Below, in pieces: positions 44,575 to 53,740 of a stretch of 64,000 nt of DNA. The first letter of the stretch is position 1; every line of letters begins with the position of its first letter. The stretch covers positions 124,001 to 188,000 of the forward strand of contig JBMNIG010000021.1 in NCBI GenBank assembly GCA_050950785.1, given 5' to 3'. This stretch comes from JAAYOS01 sp050950785. Its GTDB lineage: Bacteria > Bacillota > Clostridia > Oscillospirales > JAAYOS01. The notes under the pieces were generated by a model. It was not told the DNA's origin and searched no databases. It saw only the letters and a program-made list of their open reading frames with translations. A program made the translations under genes and the position numbers.

Positions 44575-44612
44575 CGCCCTTGGACTCCGTTTAGCAGACA
44601 CAAGGGCGTTTT
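44575..44612 (-). terminator. Hairpin between lgt and the DUF4190 gene
   Basis: CGCCCTTG (44575-44582) pairs with CAAGGGCG (44601-44608). It has T-rich sequence on both sides, so it could end the DUF4190 transcript before lgt. Confidence 0.5.
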
Positions 44613-44646
44613 CTTATACATGTTTTTTATCTCTGTCTATTTGGGA

Positions 44647-44931
44647 TCAATAATATGCCAGCGATCCTAGAGCGCCAACACAGGCTACGCAAGCTAAGAA
44701 AGCTACGGCGCAAAGTGCAAGACCGATAACTGAAAGCACGATACCGGCTGTTGCCATACCGGACGGAGCTTCCTTTTTCGCTGAAATACCAATGATCAGT
44801 CCTACAATACCAGCAACGATACCAAGCAAAGAAGCACTGCCTGTAAAGATAAACACAATGCTGATGATTCCAAGTACCAATGAGGCAATCGCTTTACCGT
44901 TAGACTTTTGGTTTGGGTTTTGATTATCCAT
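44647..44931 (-). CDS. DUF4190-type small membrane protein
   Basis: 94 residues from ATG 44931, 4 nt after GAGGAGA. A polar N-terminus (MDNQNPNQKSNGKAIASL) is followed by two TM segments, LVLGIISIVFIFTGSASLL and a Cys-rich VIGLALCAVAFLACVACVG. This layout is that of DUF4190 proteins, whose function is unknown. Its upstream region carries the insertion point of the IS element, about 120 bp away, so its promoter may have been altered. Confidence 0.7.
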   Translation of the reverse strand: MDNQNPNQKSNGKAIASLVLGIISIVFIFTGSASLLGIVAGIVGLIIGISAKKEAPSGMATAGIVLSVIGLALCAVAFLACVACVGALGSLAYY

Positions 44932-45049
44932 ATGCTCTCCTCTTTCATGTATATTTTTTATATTATATCTGCATACCGATATAATATCGAAGCAATTAAT
45001 GGTTAATAAAATCTTAACACCATGGAATAAAAATGTCAATATTATACTG

Positions 45050-46397
45050 CCCATTTTGATGTCAACGCAAATTGCAAGTTAAAGTGAAACACTTTTTCTC
45101 TGTCAAATGTTATCTAGATATCTTGTAGTTTTCGCTTGTTTCTGGCGGTTTGGGTCTGGGCGGAACGGGAAATGCCTTCGCTATGAACACTTTCTTAGTT
45201 CTTCTTCAACTACCTCGTTTGCGCATTTACCTTCTAAAACCTTACGTGGGTAATCATTAAGCCATTCTTGGATCTTTAATATTGCTTTTGTACTGTATTT
45301 CGCTATCGAACATCCCTTGGGGATAAATCGTCGTATGTGTCCATTTATCTGTTCATTGGTACCTCTTTCCCATGAATGATATGGGTGACAGTAGTAAATT
45401 CGGGTGCGTGCTTTACTGCTTATGCAGGACCGTTCTAGCTTGCGCCAATCTAAAAACTCACTTCCATTATCAACTGTTATTGTTTTAAACATCTTTCGAA
45501 ATCGCTTTGCACCTATCTTTTTCTCTAGTTGGTCAAGTCGTTTTAGCACTTCTTTTTGTGTTTGGCTACGCAACTTAAATATCAGTGTCTTTCTAGATAG
45601 CCTCTCTACCAGTACAAGCAAGCATGCCCTGCCTTTTCCTCGACCTGGTTCAACGCAATCCATTTCCCAGTGACCGAGCTCACTGCGGTCATTCGCCTCT
45701 TGTGGGCGCTCATCTATGCGCTTGGCGTCTACATCCCGTATTCTGCGGGTTACTCGGGTATACTTGCGTTTTGAACTCTTGCCTTTTCGAGGTAAGTCCT
45801 TTTTTGTTACATTGAGTAATAACTCACGGTCTATATAATTATAGAGCGTTCGCTTAGATATGGGCGTTCTTTGATAGTCAGGGTCATCCTTAAGTTTCTC
45901 TATGGTCGCATAAGGAGAGAACTTGCCATTTATAATACAGTTCTCAATTTTTCTGCTAACTCATAGTTCTTACCAATTTTTAGATGAGCCCCTTTTGCAC
46001 TTGCCTTCTCATCATAGTCCTCTTGGGCTTTTAAGGCTGAATAGCTAACCACTTCACGCCATTGGCAATCCCTTAAGATTACCTTCCCACGCCTCAGCTC
46101 CCTACTTATTGTGGCTGGGCTTACTCCCATTCGTTCTGCTATTTCCCGATGGCTAAGCCTTGATTTCTTAGGCAAGTAATTGTTCTTAGTTACTATCGCT
46201 TCTAACTCTTCACGCTCTTCCAATCTTAGGTGTTTACCTTTTATGCGAGTTCTGATACAATAGACTTGGCTCATGAAGCTTCTCCGTTTCTGTTTGTTGT
46301 AGGAACTAACATTATAACAGAGAAGCTCTCGTGGGCCTATTTATTTTCTTTATTTGTGTTTCATTTAATTTTACAACTCGCCCCATTTTGATGTCAA
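45050..46397. mobile_element. IS30-family insertion sequence with a 16-bp direct repeat
   Basis: The element spans about 45067-46381 (1,315 bp). Its ends are imperfect inverted repeats: the left begins GCAAATTGCAAG and the complement of the right begins GCGAGTTGTAAA, both running to TGAAACAC, about 19 of 26 matching. It is flanked by CCCATTTTGATGTCAA at 45050-45065 and again at 46382-46397, an exact 16-bp direct repeat best read as a target-site duplication. It lies between the DUF4190 gene and the Trp transporter. Confidence 0.8.
45181..46274 (-). pseudogene. IS30-family transposase with one frame break
   Basis: Corrected length is 364 residues. The N-terminal helix-turn-helix is LSHREIAERMGVSPATISREL; the DDE catalytic core has HWEMDCVEPG, TITVDNGSEF and SWERGTNEQINGHIRRFIP. 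A single base is missing in an A run at about 45938 (AAAAA where six would keep the frame), separating the two parts. This may inactivate the element, be a sequencing error, or be bypassed by slippage on the A run; the last is only a possibility since most IS30 transposases are one frame. Confidence 0.85.
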
Positions 46398-46466
46398 AAA
46401 CGCGAAATCCATCGGGGTAATTATTGCATTTTGTAAATTCATCAATAATTTTGTATTTTTATATCC

Positions 46467-47285
46467 TCAGTTGCCACACTCAATACTGATTTCATTAAAT
46501 ACCTTAAGCAAATCTGAGACCTCGAGCCTTTCCTTTTCCTCACCCGAAGCATCGACTACAAAATCACCTTGGTGCATCATCAATAACCTACTGCCGTATT
46601 CCACAGCATACCTAAGATTGTGTGTAACCATCAATGTGGTTATACCCTTCTCAGAAATGATGTGATCTGTAAGCTCCATTACAGTCTCAGATGAGCGGGG
46701 ATCCAAAGCAGCTGTATGTTCATCAAGTATAAGCAGATCTATCGGCACCATAGTTGATATCAACAGTGCCAAAGCCTGGCGCTGTCCACCTGACAGATTG
46801 CCTACCTGAAGATCCATCTTATCCTCTAACCCCAGCTTTAGCTGTTCTAAAAGGGAACGGTAATAGTCGATTTTTCTCTTCTGGATGCCGGGTGTCAAAC
46901 CAAAACGTCTTCCCTTGTTGTCAGCAAGTGACATATTTTCCAGAATCGTAAGGGAAGGACAAGTTCCCTTTCCCGGATCCTGAAATACTCTGCCTATAAA
47001 CGAAGCACGTTGGTGCTCCTTGAGCTGAACCACATCTTTATTGTTTACAACGATACTACCTCTGTCGATATGAGTGGATCCACAGATTATATTGAGCATA
47101 GTGGTCTTGCCTGAGCCGTTACTTCCAACTACAGTAGCAAATTCTCCCTTTTTTATCATAAGGTTAAAGTCGGAGAAAAGAGTAACCTCATTTACCGATC
47201 CTCTATTAAAGGTTTTATGGATATTCTTCATTTGCACAAGGTATTCCGATGTTCCACTCGACCTGTCAGCATTCCGGCGTTTCAT
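46467..47285 (-). CDS. Tryptophan-type ABC transporter ATP-binding protein
   Basis: 272 residues from ATG 47285 (GGGG 9 nt upstream). Walker A is GSNGSGKTT, the signature LSGGQRQALAL, Walker B LLILDEHTAALDP, where the His replaces the usual Pro. Its start overlaps the permease gene by 20 bp. With the permease and binding protein it forms a TrpXYZ-type importer (TrpZ position), the assignment resting mainly on the Trp T-box upstream. The IS element sits 70 bp beyond its stop. Confidence 0.85.
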   Translation of the reverse strand: MKRRNADRSSGTSEYLVQMKNIHKTFNRGSVNEVTLFSDFNLMIKKGEFATVVGSNGSGKTTMLNIICGSTHIDRGSIVVNNKDVVQLKEHQRASFIGRVFQDPGKGTCPSLTILENMSLADNKGRRFGLTPGIQKRKIDYYRSLLEQLKLGLEDKMDLQVGNLSGGQRQALALLISTMVPIDLLILDEHTAALDPRSSETVMELTDHIISEKGITTLMVTHNLRYAVEYGSRLLMMHQGDFVVDASGEEKERLEVSDLLKVFNEISIECGN

Positions 47286-48171
47286 ACTTTTTCCCCTTTG
47301 CAAGAAAGTTATTTACTACAAGTGCTACTGTAAAAATAACGGCCATAAGTAGTTTTAAGTAATTGGTGGGAAGTCCTAACTGCATTGCAACCGCAAGGCA
47401 TGCCCTATATAAAACAGCTCCTATCAGCACCATTGTGGTTGGCCTTAGAAAGCGTACTCTTTTGAAAATGCTGGTCCCGATTATAACAGATGCAAGGCCC
47501 ATGACCACCATACCTGTTCCGCTGTTGATATTGGCTGATTCGCTCACTTGACTGAGAATCGAACCCGAAAGAGCGGTGCAACCATTGCCGATGGTAAGCC
47601 CGATTATCTTCATCATACCGGGATCCCTTGAAACTGACTTAACAAACTGCAGATTGTCCCCTGTGGCACGCAGCAAAAGGCCCGACTTCGTTTTCATATA
47701 GAGATCCAAAATAAGTTTCATCAGAATAGCTGCCACAGCTGAAATAAGTAATACTCTCCATACGTATAATCCTTCCGGAAGCAGTGTGACCGCCCCAGAG
47801 TTGAAAATCGTATCCTTATTGTAATAAGGCACCACTGCACTACTACGAGTAATAACAAGGTTTACCGACCACATCGCAGTCATTACGAGAATACCCGAAA
47901 GCAGGTCTGTGATTCGCAGCTTTACATGCAGCAATCCCGTAACGCAACCTGCGCACGCTCCGCATAAAAACGCAATAACGCAAGCAACATATGGGTCAAC
48001 GCCTGATGCAATAAGCGCGGCTGTTACACACATCCCAAGGGGGAAGGTTCCGTCAACCGAGAGATCAGGGAATGACAGGACGCTGTAGCTGATATACACG
48101 CCCATAGCCATGATGCCGTATATAAAGCCTTCCTCAAGGATATTCCTAATAATTCCTAAAATGATATCCAT
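47266..48171 (-). CDS. Tryptophan-type ABC transporter permease
   Basis: 301 residues with eight or nine TM segments, of the branched-chain-amino-acid-like (LivH) permease family, cluster with ABC transporters of the ABC_sub_bind type. Conserved FPDLSVDGTFPLG and GLTIGNGCTALSGSI are seen. It is TrpY by position, between the binding protein and the ATPase. Confidence 0.85.
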   Translation of the reverse strand: MDIILGIIRNILEEGFIYGIMAMGVYISYSVLSFPDLSVDGTFPLGMCVTAALIASGVDPYVACVIAFLCGACAGCVTGLLHVKLRITDLLSGILVMTAMWSVNLVITRSSAVVPYYNKDTIFNSGAVTLLPEGLYVWRVLLISAVAAILMKLILDLYMKTKSGLLLRATGDNLQFVKSVSRDPGMMKIIGLTIGNGCTALSGSILSQVSESANINSGTGMVVMGLASVIIGTSIFKRVRFLRPTTMVLIGAVLYRACLAVAMQLGLPTNYLKLLMAVIFTVALVVNNFLAKGKKYETPEC

Positions 48172-48244
48172 ACATATACCTGCTTTCGGAAATTGTCATA
48201 ATCTGATTGGAGCGGCCTCCATTAAGTGACAATGACTAAATATC

Positions 48245-49288
48245 TCATTCATTTACCGCTACATCTTCTGCTCCTGCATATTCGTCAGGCAGCGTCAGAC
48301 CAAGGCTTTCCATAATTGAGCTGTTGTAAACCGGGGTACTGTCAGATATTAGCTTAACAGGGGTATCTGATGCTTTCTGCTCCCCCTTCAAAATGGAAGC
48401 GGCCATTTTGCCGGTTTCTAAACCTAAACTTACATAGTCTATGCTCTCAGAAGCCGTGCATCCGTTTTTCACTTGTTCCACTTCGGAACCGAACACTGGT
48501 ATGCCTGCACTCTCAGCTGCGTGTAAAAGAGATGTGAGGTTGTTTACAACATTGTTGTCTGTGAAATTGTTTATGCAGTCAACGCCCTTTGAGACAACAC
48601 TCATTGCTGCAGCAGCCACTTCTGAGGCATTGGTCACGCCGGCCTCAACGATTTCAAAGTCATACTTTTCAGCGAGCTCTTTGAATTGGGAAAGATGTGA
48701 AACGGAATTTGGCTCGCTTGTGGTATAAACCACACCAATTTTGCTTGCCTCCGGCAGAAATGCGCGTATCATCTGTAACTGCGCTTCCAGCGGTAGCACA
48801 TCCGATGTTCCAGTGACGTTGTATTCCGGTTTATCGATCGACTTGACTATACCTGCTGACAGCGGATCTGATACTGCGGTAAATATAACAGGAATATCGG
48901 TGTCCTTTGCTGCACTGTAAGCCGACATTGCCGCGGGAGTCGCGATTCCGACGATCATATCATACTTTGAGGCTGCCATGTTCTTGGCTATCATGTCGCT
49001 GTTGGACATCTCACCCTGGGCGTTCTGGAAATCGATCTTTATGTTTTCCCCGTCTACAAAGCCTGCTTCTTTTAACCCTTCAACAAAACCTTCATAGCAA
49101 TTGTCAAGAGAAGGATGGGGAGCAAATTGAATGATCCCTATTTCAAGCACGTCAGTGCCGTTGTCATTCGACTGTTGATTACACGACGCCATCGAAATCA
49201 GAAAAGTAATCATAAGAACAGAAGCAATGATTCCGGTCATAAATTTCTTTTTTGCTCTTTTTACAAAGTAGTTTTTGATTTGTTTCAT
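48245..49288 (-). CDS. trpX: Tryptophan-type ABC transporter substrate-binding lipoprotein
   Basis: 347 residues from ATG 49288, 6 nt after GGAGG. A lipoprotein signal peptide (basic start, then SVLMITFLISMASC) is followed by an ABC_sub_bind domain: IGIIQFAPHPSLDN, FQNAQGEMSNSDMIAKN, VIFTAVSDPLSAGIV and IGVVYTTSEPNSV. The family binds various ligands; the Trp specifier of the T-box that controls it makes tryptophan the likely one. The open frame continues without a stop 44 codons upstream, so a longer product cannot be fully excluded, but it would bury the signal peptide. Confidence 0.88.
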   Translation of the reverse strand: MKQIKNYFVKRAKKKFMTGIIASVLMITFLISMASCNQQSNDNGTDVLEIGIIQFAPHPSLDNCYEGFVEGLKEAGFVDGENIKIDFQNAQGEMSNSDMIAKNMAASKYDMIVGIATPAAMSAYSAAKDTDIPVIFTAVSDPLSAGIVKSIDKPEYNVTGTSDVLPLEAQLQMIRAFLPEASKIGVVYTTSEPNSVSHLSQFKELAEKYDFEIVEAGVTNASEVAAAAMSVVSKGVDCINNFTDNNVVNNLTSLLHAAESAGIPVFGSEVEQVKNGCTASESIDYVSLGLETGKMAASILKGEQKASDTPVKLISDSTPVYNSSIMESLGLTLPDEYAGAEDVAVNE

Positions 49289-49411
49289 GGTGGTTCCTCC
49301 ATAATTTTTATGATTTGATTGTGTGTTTAGATTGTCTTGACATGTACGTTGACTCATAATGTGAATGCCTTTAAGTTTTATACGCACTTTACGCCACCAG
49401 CCCTCAATCAA
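49289..49411 (-). CDS. Upstream open frame with tandem Trp codons, in frame with trpX
   Basis: AAAGGAGGTG (49427-49418) is followed 8 nt after GGAGG by TTG at 49411, then codons for IEGWWRKVRIK, with two adjacent TGG codons at positions 5-6. The frame has no stop before the trpX ATG. It lies after the T-box terminator. It may be a translated leader sensing charged Trp tRNA, or chance. Confidence 0.35.
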
Positions 49412-49486
49412 CAGAACCACCTCCTTTAAAACTTATCGATATGCTTTTTCTTCTTTTGGCGCATATACCGATGGATTTTGGGTATC

Positions 49487-49816
49487 AAAAAAGCTCTTAT
49501 CCCAAGTTTCCTTAGGACAAGAGCTTAAGCTCCTGCGGTACCACCTAAATTGGCATTGCGCCCACTCAAATCATATACACACATATATGCTCCCTTGGTA
49601 ACGGGCGGAGATCCCGTCAGATGGCTACTCAAAGATCCTATCTGTTATTACATGATAAAAATCTTCTTTCGTTCTGCCCTCATAAGTCCATTCCATATCG
49701 CCGCTTTTGCCGCGCTCACACCACCCGCAGCTCTCTGTAAAAAGTGAGTCGATATGTACTACTCTTAATCGTCGGTTTGATTGTGGAGTTGTATCCAACT
49801 CATTTTTTGGTTGATT
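49487..49816 (-). promoter_or_regulatory. T-box riboswitch, tryptophan specifier
   Basis: On the minus strand Stem I has AGAGAGCTGCGGGTGGTG and the specifier TGG (49690-49688) in GGAATGGACTTATGAG. The T-box core GGTGGTACCGCAG lies at 49547-49533 (TGGT at 49540s) and overlaps the terminator AAGCTCTTGTCC/GGGATAAGAGCTTTTTT (49526-49487). A Trp codon fits a TrpXYZ-type importer. Uncharged tRNA-Trp would allow read-through. Confidence 0.9.
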
Positions 49817-49822
49817 GTTGCT

Positions 49823-49851
49823 ATTATATTCATAAATACGGGCTTTGTCAA
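49823..49851 (-). promoter_or_regulatory. Consensus promoter of the Trp transporter operon
   Basis: TTGACA (49851-49846) and TATAAT (49828-49823), both perfect, are 17 bp apart on the minus strand; transcription would start near 49816, at the T-box leader. Confidence 0.85.
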
Positions 49852-49896
49852 CAGTTAATTTCGCGAACCCTGTGAATAATTGCGGTACTACTGTAG

Positions 49897-50475
49897 CTAT
49901 TGGTTATTATCTGGTTCCTGCTGTTGATCGTTCTGCTTCCCATCGCTATATGTATTGCTTTGCTGATCGACCTGTGGTTCAGGGTTGCTTTGCTGCTGGT
50001 TACTTTGTTGTGTATTTGGAGTTGCCGGAACGTTTGCAGTAGGCTCCGTTTTATTGACTATTCCTTTTAGAAAGGATGTATTGGTATTGATCTGGCTTAG
50101 GTTGTCATGTATAGAGAAAATAAGGATAAAAGACTCGTAAAGAACCCTTGTAACTAAATTTCCTAAAAGTAAGATAGCAATACCTATAAAAAACGATGCA
50201 AACAGCATATATAAGCCAAAAATCGTTATGAAGCAAACAGATAAGAGGTAAAGAAATTTAAGCAAGCTCAGGCTGAACATTGATCTGAAGTTCAGAGCCC
50301 TATGAGCCCACAAGAGAAAACCGCGATACTTCGATTCATTTTTTGCAGGCATGAAGACGATGAAGAGAACGATCGCTGCAATGATTGCTAAAAAGAGACA
50401 AATGACCGATGCGATGCTTGCATCTAAATAACGGCCAAACGGTGAATAACTGTAGCTGTAGCCATACCCTAACAT
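49897..50475 (-). CDS. Membrane protein with Gln/Asn-rich tail
   Basis: 192 residues from ATG 50475, 8 nt after GGAGG. A Tyr/Ser-rich N-terminus (MLGYGYSYSYSPFGRYLDAS), three TM segments (IASVICLFLAIIAAIVLFIVF and two more, about 85-130), then a disordered tail from about residue 150 with many Gln and Asn (NTQQSNQQQSNPEPQVDQQS). The middle resembles DUF4282, common in Bacillota, but this is uncertain. No partner gene: upstream is the divergent ger operon, downstream the Trp operon promoter. Confidence 0.6.
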   Translation of the reverse strand: MLGYGYSYSYSPFGRYLDASIASVICLFLAIIAAIVLFIVFMPAKNESKYRGFLLWAHRALNFRSMFSLSLLKFLYLLSVCFITIFGLYMLFASFFIGIAILLLGNLVTRVLYESFILIFSIHDNLSQINTNTSFLKGIVNKTEPTANVPATPNTQQSNQQQSNPEPQVDQQSNTYSDGKQNDQQQEPDNNQ

Positions 50476-50750
50476 GTTTTTTATCCTCCTTACATTTTTA
50501 TTAAAGATACCATAAATTCCTATGGATGGCAATGTTTTTATAAGATTTTTGAATATCCAAGGCCCAACATGATTACCCACGGACTAGAGGCCGCTTTTTA
50601 TGAGATTTCATAGTTTGGATCTCGCTTGAATCTTGCCAACAGCACAACAGTTGCTTATACATATTAAACCCACAGCAGGAAATAATACCACAATGAGTGT
50701 AATGAACATCATGCAGTAATAAACCTGTATAGTATTTTTGAGGTATCCTT

Positions 50751-52574
50751 ATGAAACTATTATCACTGGCAAAAAAGCTGTTAATATATCATGAGCCGGA
50801 ACCTTACCAAGAATTTGAGCTGTTGGAAGATGAGCCATATGAATTGGAACACGGGCCGGACGAAGGAAATGTTGTAGATAAAGTCAAGGACAATGATGAT
50901 GCTAATAAAAGCGAATCAGTTTCCGAGACAGGCTCTGATCACGAGCAGAAGTCTAAGGATATTGGCGATAAGTCCACAAAGCCCATAAGTAGTGAAGAGT
51001 GGAATATTATCAGACAGAAATCAAAGGAAGGCGAACAGAGCTCACACAAGTCAGACCAAGAGTCTTCGCCCATCGAGCGTCCCGTTTCAACAAATTTGCA
51101 GAAGAACCTGCAGTATGTAAAACGTGAGATGCACAGTCCGCAAAACAAAGATGTTATTATACGCGAATTCAAGGTTATGCAGTGCTGCGATGCTTGTGTC
51201 GTATACATCGATGGTATGGCAGACAAGGATATCATAAATAACTTTATTCTTAGGCAGCTAATGTTGAGGCCTCTGCCTGATAAGAACAAGGAAATCTGCG
51301 ATTTAGACTATATATCCAAAAATCTGCTCGCGGCCAATGAGATCCAAAAAGTAAAGGACATAGACGCAGCCATTCGTGAAATCCTTAATGGACTGACTGT
51401 CCTATTTGTTGACGGGGCATCAGAATGCATTATAGTGGAAACCCGCGGCTATGAATCGCGTTCGATCACCGAACCACTAAACGAACAAGTGGTCTATGGC
51501 CCGCAGGAAGCCTTTGTCGAACAGCTGAGAACTAATATCACACTTATCAGGAAGATCATTAGAAGCAAGGATTTGATAACCGAAATCAGGCCAATAGGCA
51601 AAGGTGGTCAAATATCTTGCGCAATGCTCTATGTGGAGGGTGTAGTCGATCCGAAGATCGTCAAGGAAATGAAGCGAAGACTTGACAATATCAATGTCAA
51701 CATCACCATCGGCACTGGCATCGTCAACCAACTTATAGAAGAACGCCCCCTCTCACTCTTCCCGCAAAGTCTCAGCACCGAGAGACCCGACAGGACCGCG
51801 TCTTTTCTTATGGATGGTCAGATTGCCCTTATTTTTGAGGGATCACCCCTTGCGACTATTGTCCCTATAACATTTTTTCACTTGTTCCACACATCGGATG
51901 ATTCGACATTGCGCTGGCAATACAGCAACTTTCAGCGTTATGTTCGTCTAATCGCTTGCTGCTTTGCAATATTTCTGCCCGGGCTTTATCTCGCACTTAC
52001 CTTGTACCACTCCGAAATGATCCCGGCAGAGCTGATGTCTTCACTGCACCAAGCTCGTGAGAATGTCCCCTTTCCGGCCCTGATCGAGGTGCTGCTGATG
52101 GAGCTATCCTTTGAGATAATCAGGGAAGCGGGAGTAAGAGTTCCGGGCTTGGTCGGTCAAACCCTCGGTATCATCGGAGCTATCGTATTAGGTCAGGCAG
52201 CTGTTGAAGCAGGCCTTGTAAGCCCTGTGCTGATTATTATCGTTGCAATAACCGGACTTGGAAACTTCGCGATTCCTGACTTCCGCCTTTCATACTCTAT
52301 TCGAATTGCGCGTTTTATCTTTATAATGCTCGGTACAATGGCGGGTTTTTACGGAATCTCGGCGGGCATGTTTGTTATGTTCGGACTTGCCTGTTCGTTG
52401 AAAAGCTTTGGAGTTCCTTACTTCTCGCCGGTAGCCCCCAAGACCGAAAAAAATGCGGATGTAATAACGAGAGGTCCTGTGTGGACTCAGACACAGCGAC
52501 CGGACTTTTTGAATACACGAAATCGTCGCCGCGCAGAAGATCCCGTAATGGGTTGGCGTAACCAAGAAAAATAG
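50751..52574 (+). CDS. Spore germination protein, GerA family
   Basis: 607 residues. A long charged N-terminus (about 1-115, Glu/Lys/Ser-rich and probably disordered) precedes the GerA cytoplasmic domain (about 130-375; CCDACVVYIDGMADK, FVDGASECIIVETRGYESRSI) and a membrane domain with four or five TM segments (about 395-560; LPGLYLALTLYH, FPALIEVLLMELSFEIIREAG). This is the A subunit of a germinant receptor in the spore inner membrane. GAGGT lies 7 nt upstream. TGAACA...TATAGTA upstream (50703-50734) might be a forespore-type promoter, but its spacing is long. It leads a four-gene operon. Confidence 0.92.
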   Translation: MKLLSLAKKLLIYHEPEPYQEFELLEDEPYELEHGPDEGNVVDKVKDNDDANKSESVSETGSDHEQKSKDIGDKSTKPISSEEWNIIRQKSKEGEQSSHKSDQESSPIERPVSTNLQKNLQYVKREMHSPQNKDVIIREFKVMQCCDACVVYIDGMADKDIINNFILRQLMLRPLPDKNKEICDLDYISKNLLAANEIQKVKDIDAAIREILNGLTVLFVDGASECIIVETRGYESRSITEPLNEQVVYGPQEAFVEQLRTNITLIRKIIRSKDLITEIRPIGKGGQISCAMLYVEGVVDPKIVKEMKRRLDNINVNITIGTGIVNQLIEERPLSLFPQSLSTERPDRTASFLMDGQIALIFEGSPLATIVPITFFHLFHTSDDSTLRWQYSNFQRYVRLIACCFAIFLPGLYLALTLYHSEMIPAELMSSLHQARENVPFPALIEVLLMELSFEIIREAGVRVPGLVGQTLGIIGAIVLGQAAVEAGLVSPVLIIIVAITGLGNFAIPDFRLSYSIRIARFIFIMLGTMAGFYGISAGMFVMFGLACSLKSFGVPYFSPVAPKTEKNADVITRGPVWTQTQRPDFLNTRNRRRAEDPVMGWRNQEK

Positions 52575-52636
52575 ATAGTATTTCAAACTTAACAGAGGAA
52601 ATTGTCAATTCAATACTCTCATAAGGGGATTTGCAG

Positions 52637-53740
52637 ATGAAAGACGAGGGTAAATTCGGTGTTCAGGAAGCCACATGGCTATGTGTCATCGCAATAATAG
52701 CAAAAGTGTTTTTCACCAGCCCGGCGGTCGTTGCTTCCCTTGTGGGACCGGCTGGCTGGTATATGTCGATTGCCTCAGCAATTGTTGCGTTTGTCGGATT
52801 TGCGTTAATAGTAAGGTTACTGAAGCGATTTCCCAACCGCGGCTTACCTGAAATATATGAGCTGGCACTGGGACGTGTCTTCGGCTTTATATTTTCATGT
52901 ATACTAGGTGTTTTCTTCCTTTTTGTTGTAATACAAAACTTATCAGAGTTTCAGGAAGTGCTGGATGTTTATATATTTCAAAACACCCCTGACTGGTACA
53001 CCATATTGATATTCGTTATCTGCCTTGCGGTGCTGTCATTTTTAGGTCTCGAAAGCATTGCCCGTACTGCAAAGATATTCTCATTTTTCATAATGACGGG
53101 TTTTCTTTCCGTGTTACTTTTGGCAAGCGAAAACTATAACACATCAAACCTTTTCCCCATATTGGGCTACGGTATTGAACAAACTATAAAACAATCTGTT
53201 ATCAGAAGCTCCGCATTTGGCGAGATAGTATTATTGGTGGTATTCGCAGGTTCACTTCAAGGCACGCGGTATGTAAAAAAGGCCGGTTTTGCCGCATTGA
53301 TCATTTCGGGAATAATTCTCACACTGTCCATCATCTCTTATATCCTGACTTTTCCCTTTTATATTGCAGCAGAGGTGACCTCACCTATGTACGAACTATC
53401 CCAACTGATTGACTACGGACGATTTTTGCAAAGGATAGAGTCGGTGTTTCTTTTAGTGTGGATATTGGCCACCCTTATTTCGTCAACTGCGATTTTTTAT
53501 GCTTTTATCAGCATCTACTGTTACATCTTTAGGATAAAGGATAAGAGACCAATAATAATTGCCGGTTGTATCATTATTTTTACAGGGGCATTATTCCAAG
53601 CGAATATGTCCGCAATCGTTACTTCCGGACTGCAGATGATCAGGAATATAGGTTCAATACCTTTCTTTGTGATGCCAATAATAGCTCTTGTTGTCAGTGC
53701 CATCAGGAAAAAGAGGGAGGGCTCAGATGATAAGGTATAA
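52637..53740 (+). CDS. Spore germination protein, GerB family
   Basis: 367 residues from ATG 52637 (AAGGGG 8 nt upstream). Ten TM segments of the amino-acid-permease-like spore germination family; it is the B subunit thought to hold the germinant site. It begins with the usual short polar start and GVQEATWLCVIAIIAK. Its last 14 bases overlap the gerC start. The germinant cannot be inferred. Confidence 0.9.
   Translation: MKDEGKFGVQEATWLCVIAIIAKVFFTSPAVVASLVGPAGWYMSIASAIVAFVGFALIVRLLKRFPNRGLPEIYELALGRVFGFIFSCILGVFFLFVVIQNLSEFQEVLDVYIFQNTPDWYTILIFVICLAVLSFLGLESIARTAKIFSFFIMTGFLSVLLLASENYNTSNLFPILGYGIEQTIKQSVIRSSAFGEIVLLVVFAGSLQGTRYVKKAGFAALIISGIILTLSIISYILTFPFYIAAEVTSPMYELSQLIDYGRFLQRIESVFLLVWILATLISSTAIFYAFISIYCYIFRIKDKRPIIIAGCIIIFTGALFQANMSAIVTSGLQMIRNIGSIPFFVMPIIALVVSAIRKKREGSDDKV

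Noticed and set aside
45181..46274. Programmed frameshift in the IS transposase
   Set aside because: An A run is present, but IS30 transposases are normally one frame and a single missing base is the simpler explanation; kept only as a possibility.
50703..50734. Sigma-G promoter for the ger operon
   Set aside because: TGAACA and TATAGTA are 19 bp apart, longer than usual, so not listed as a feature.
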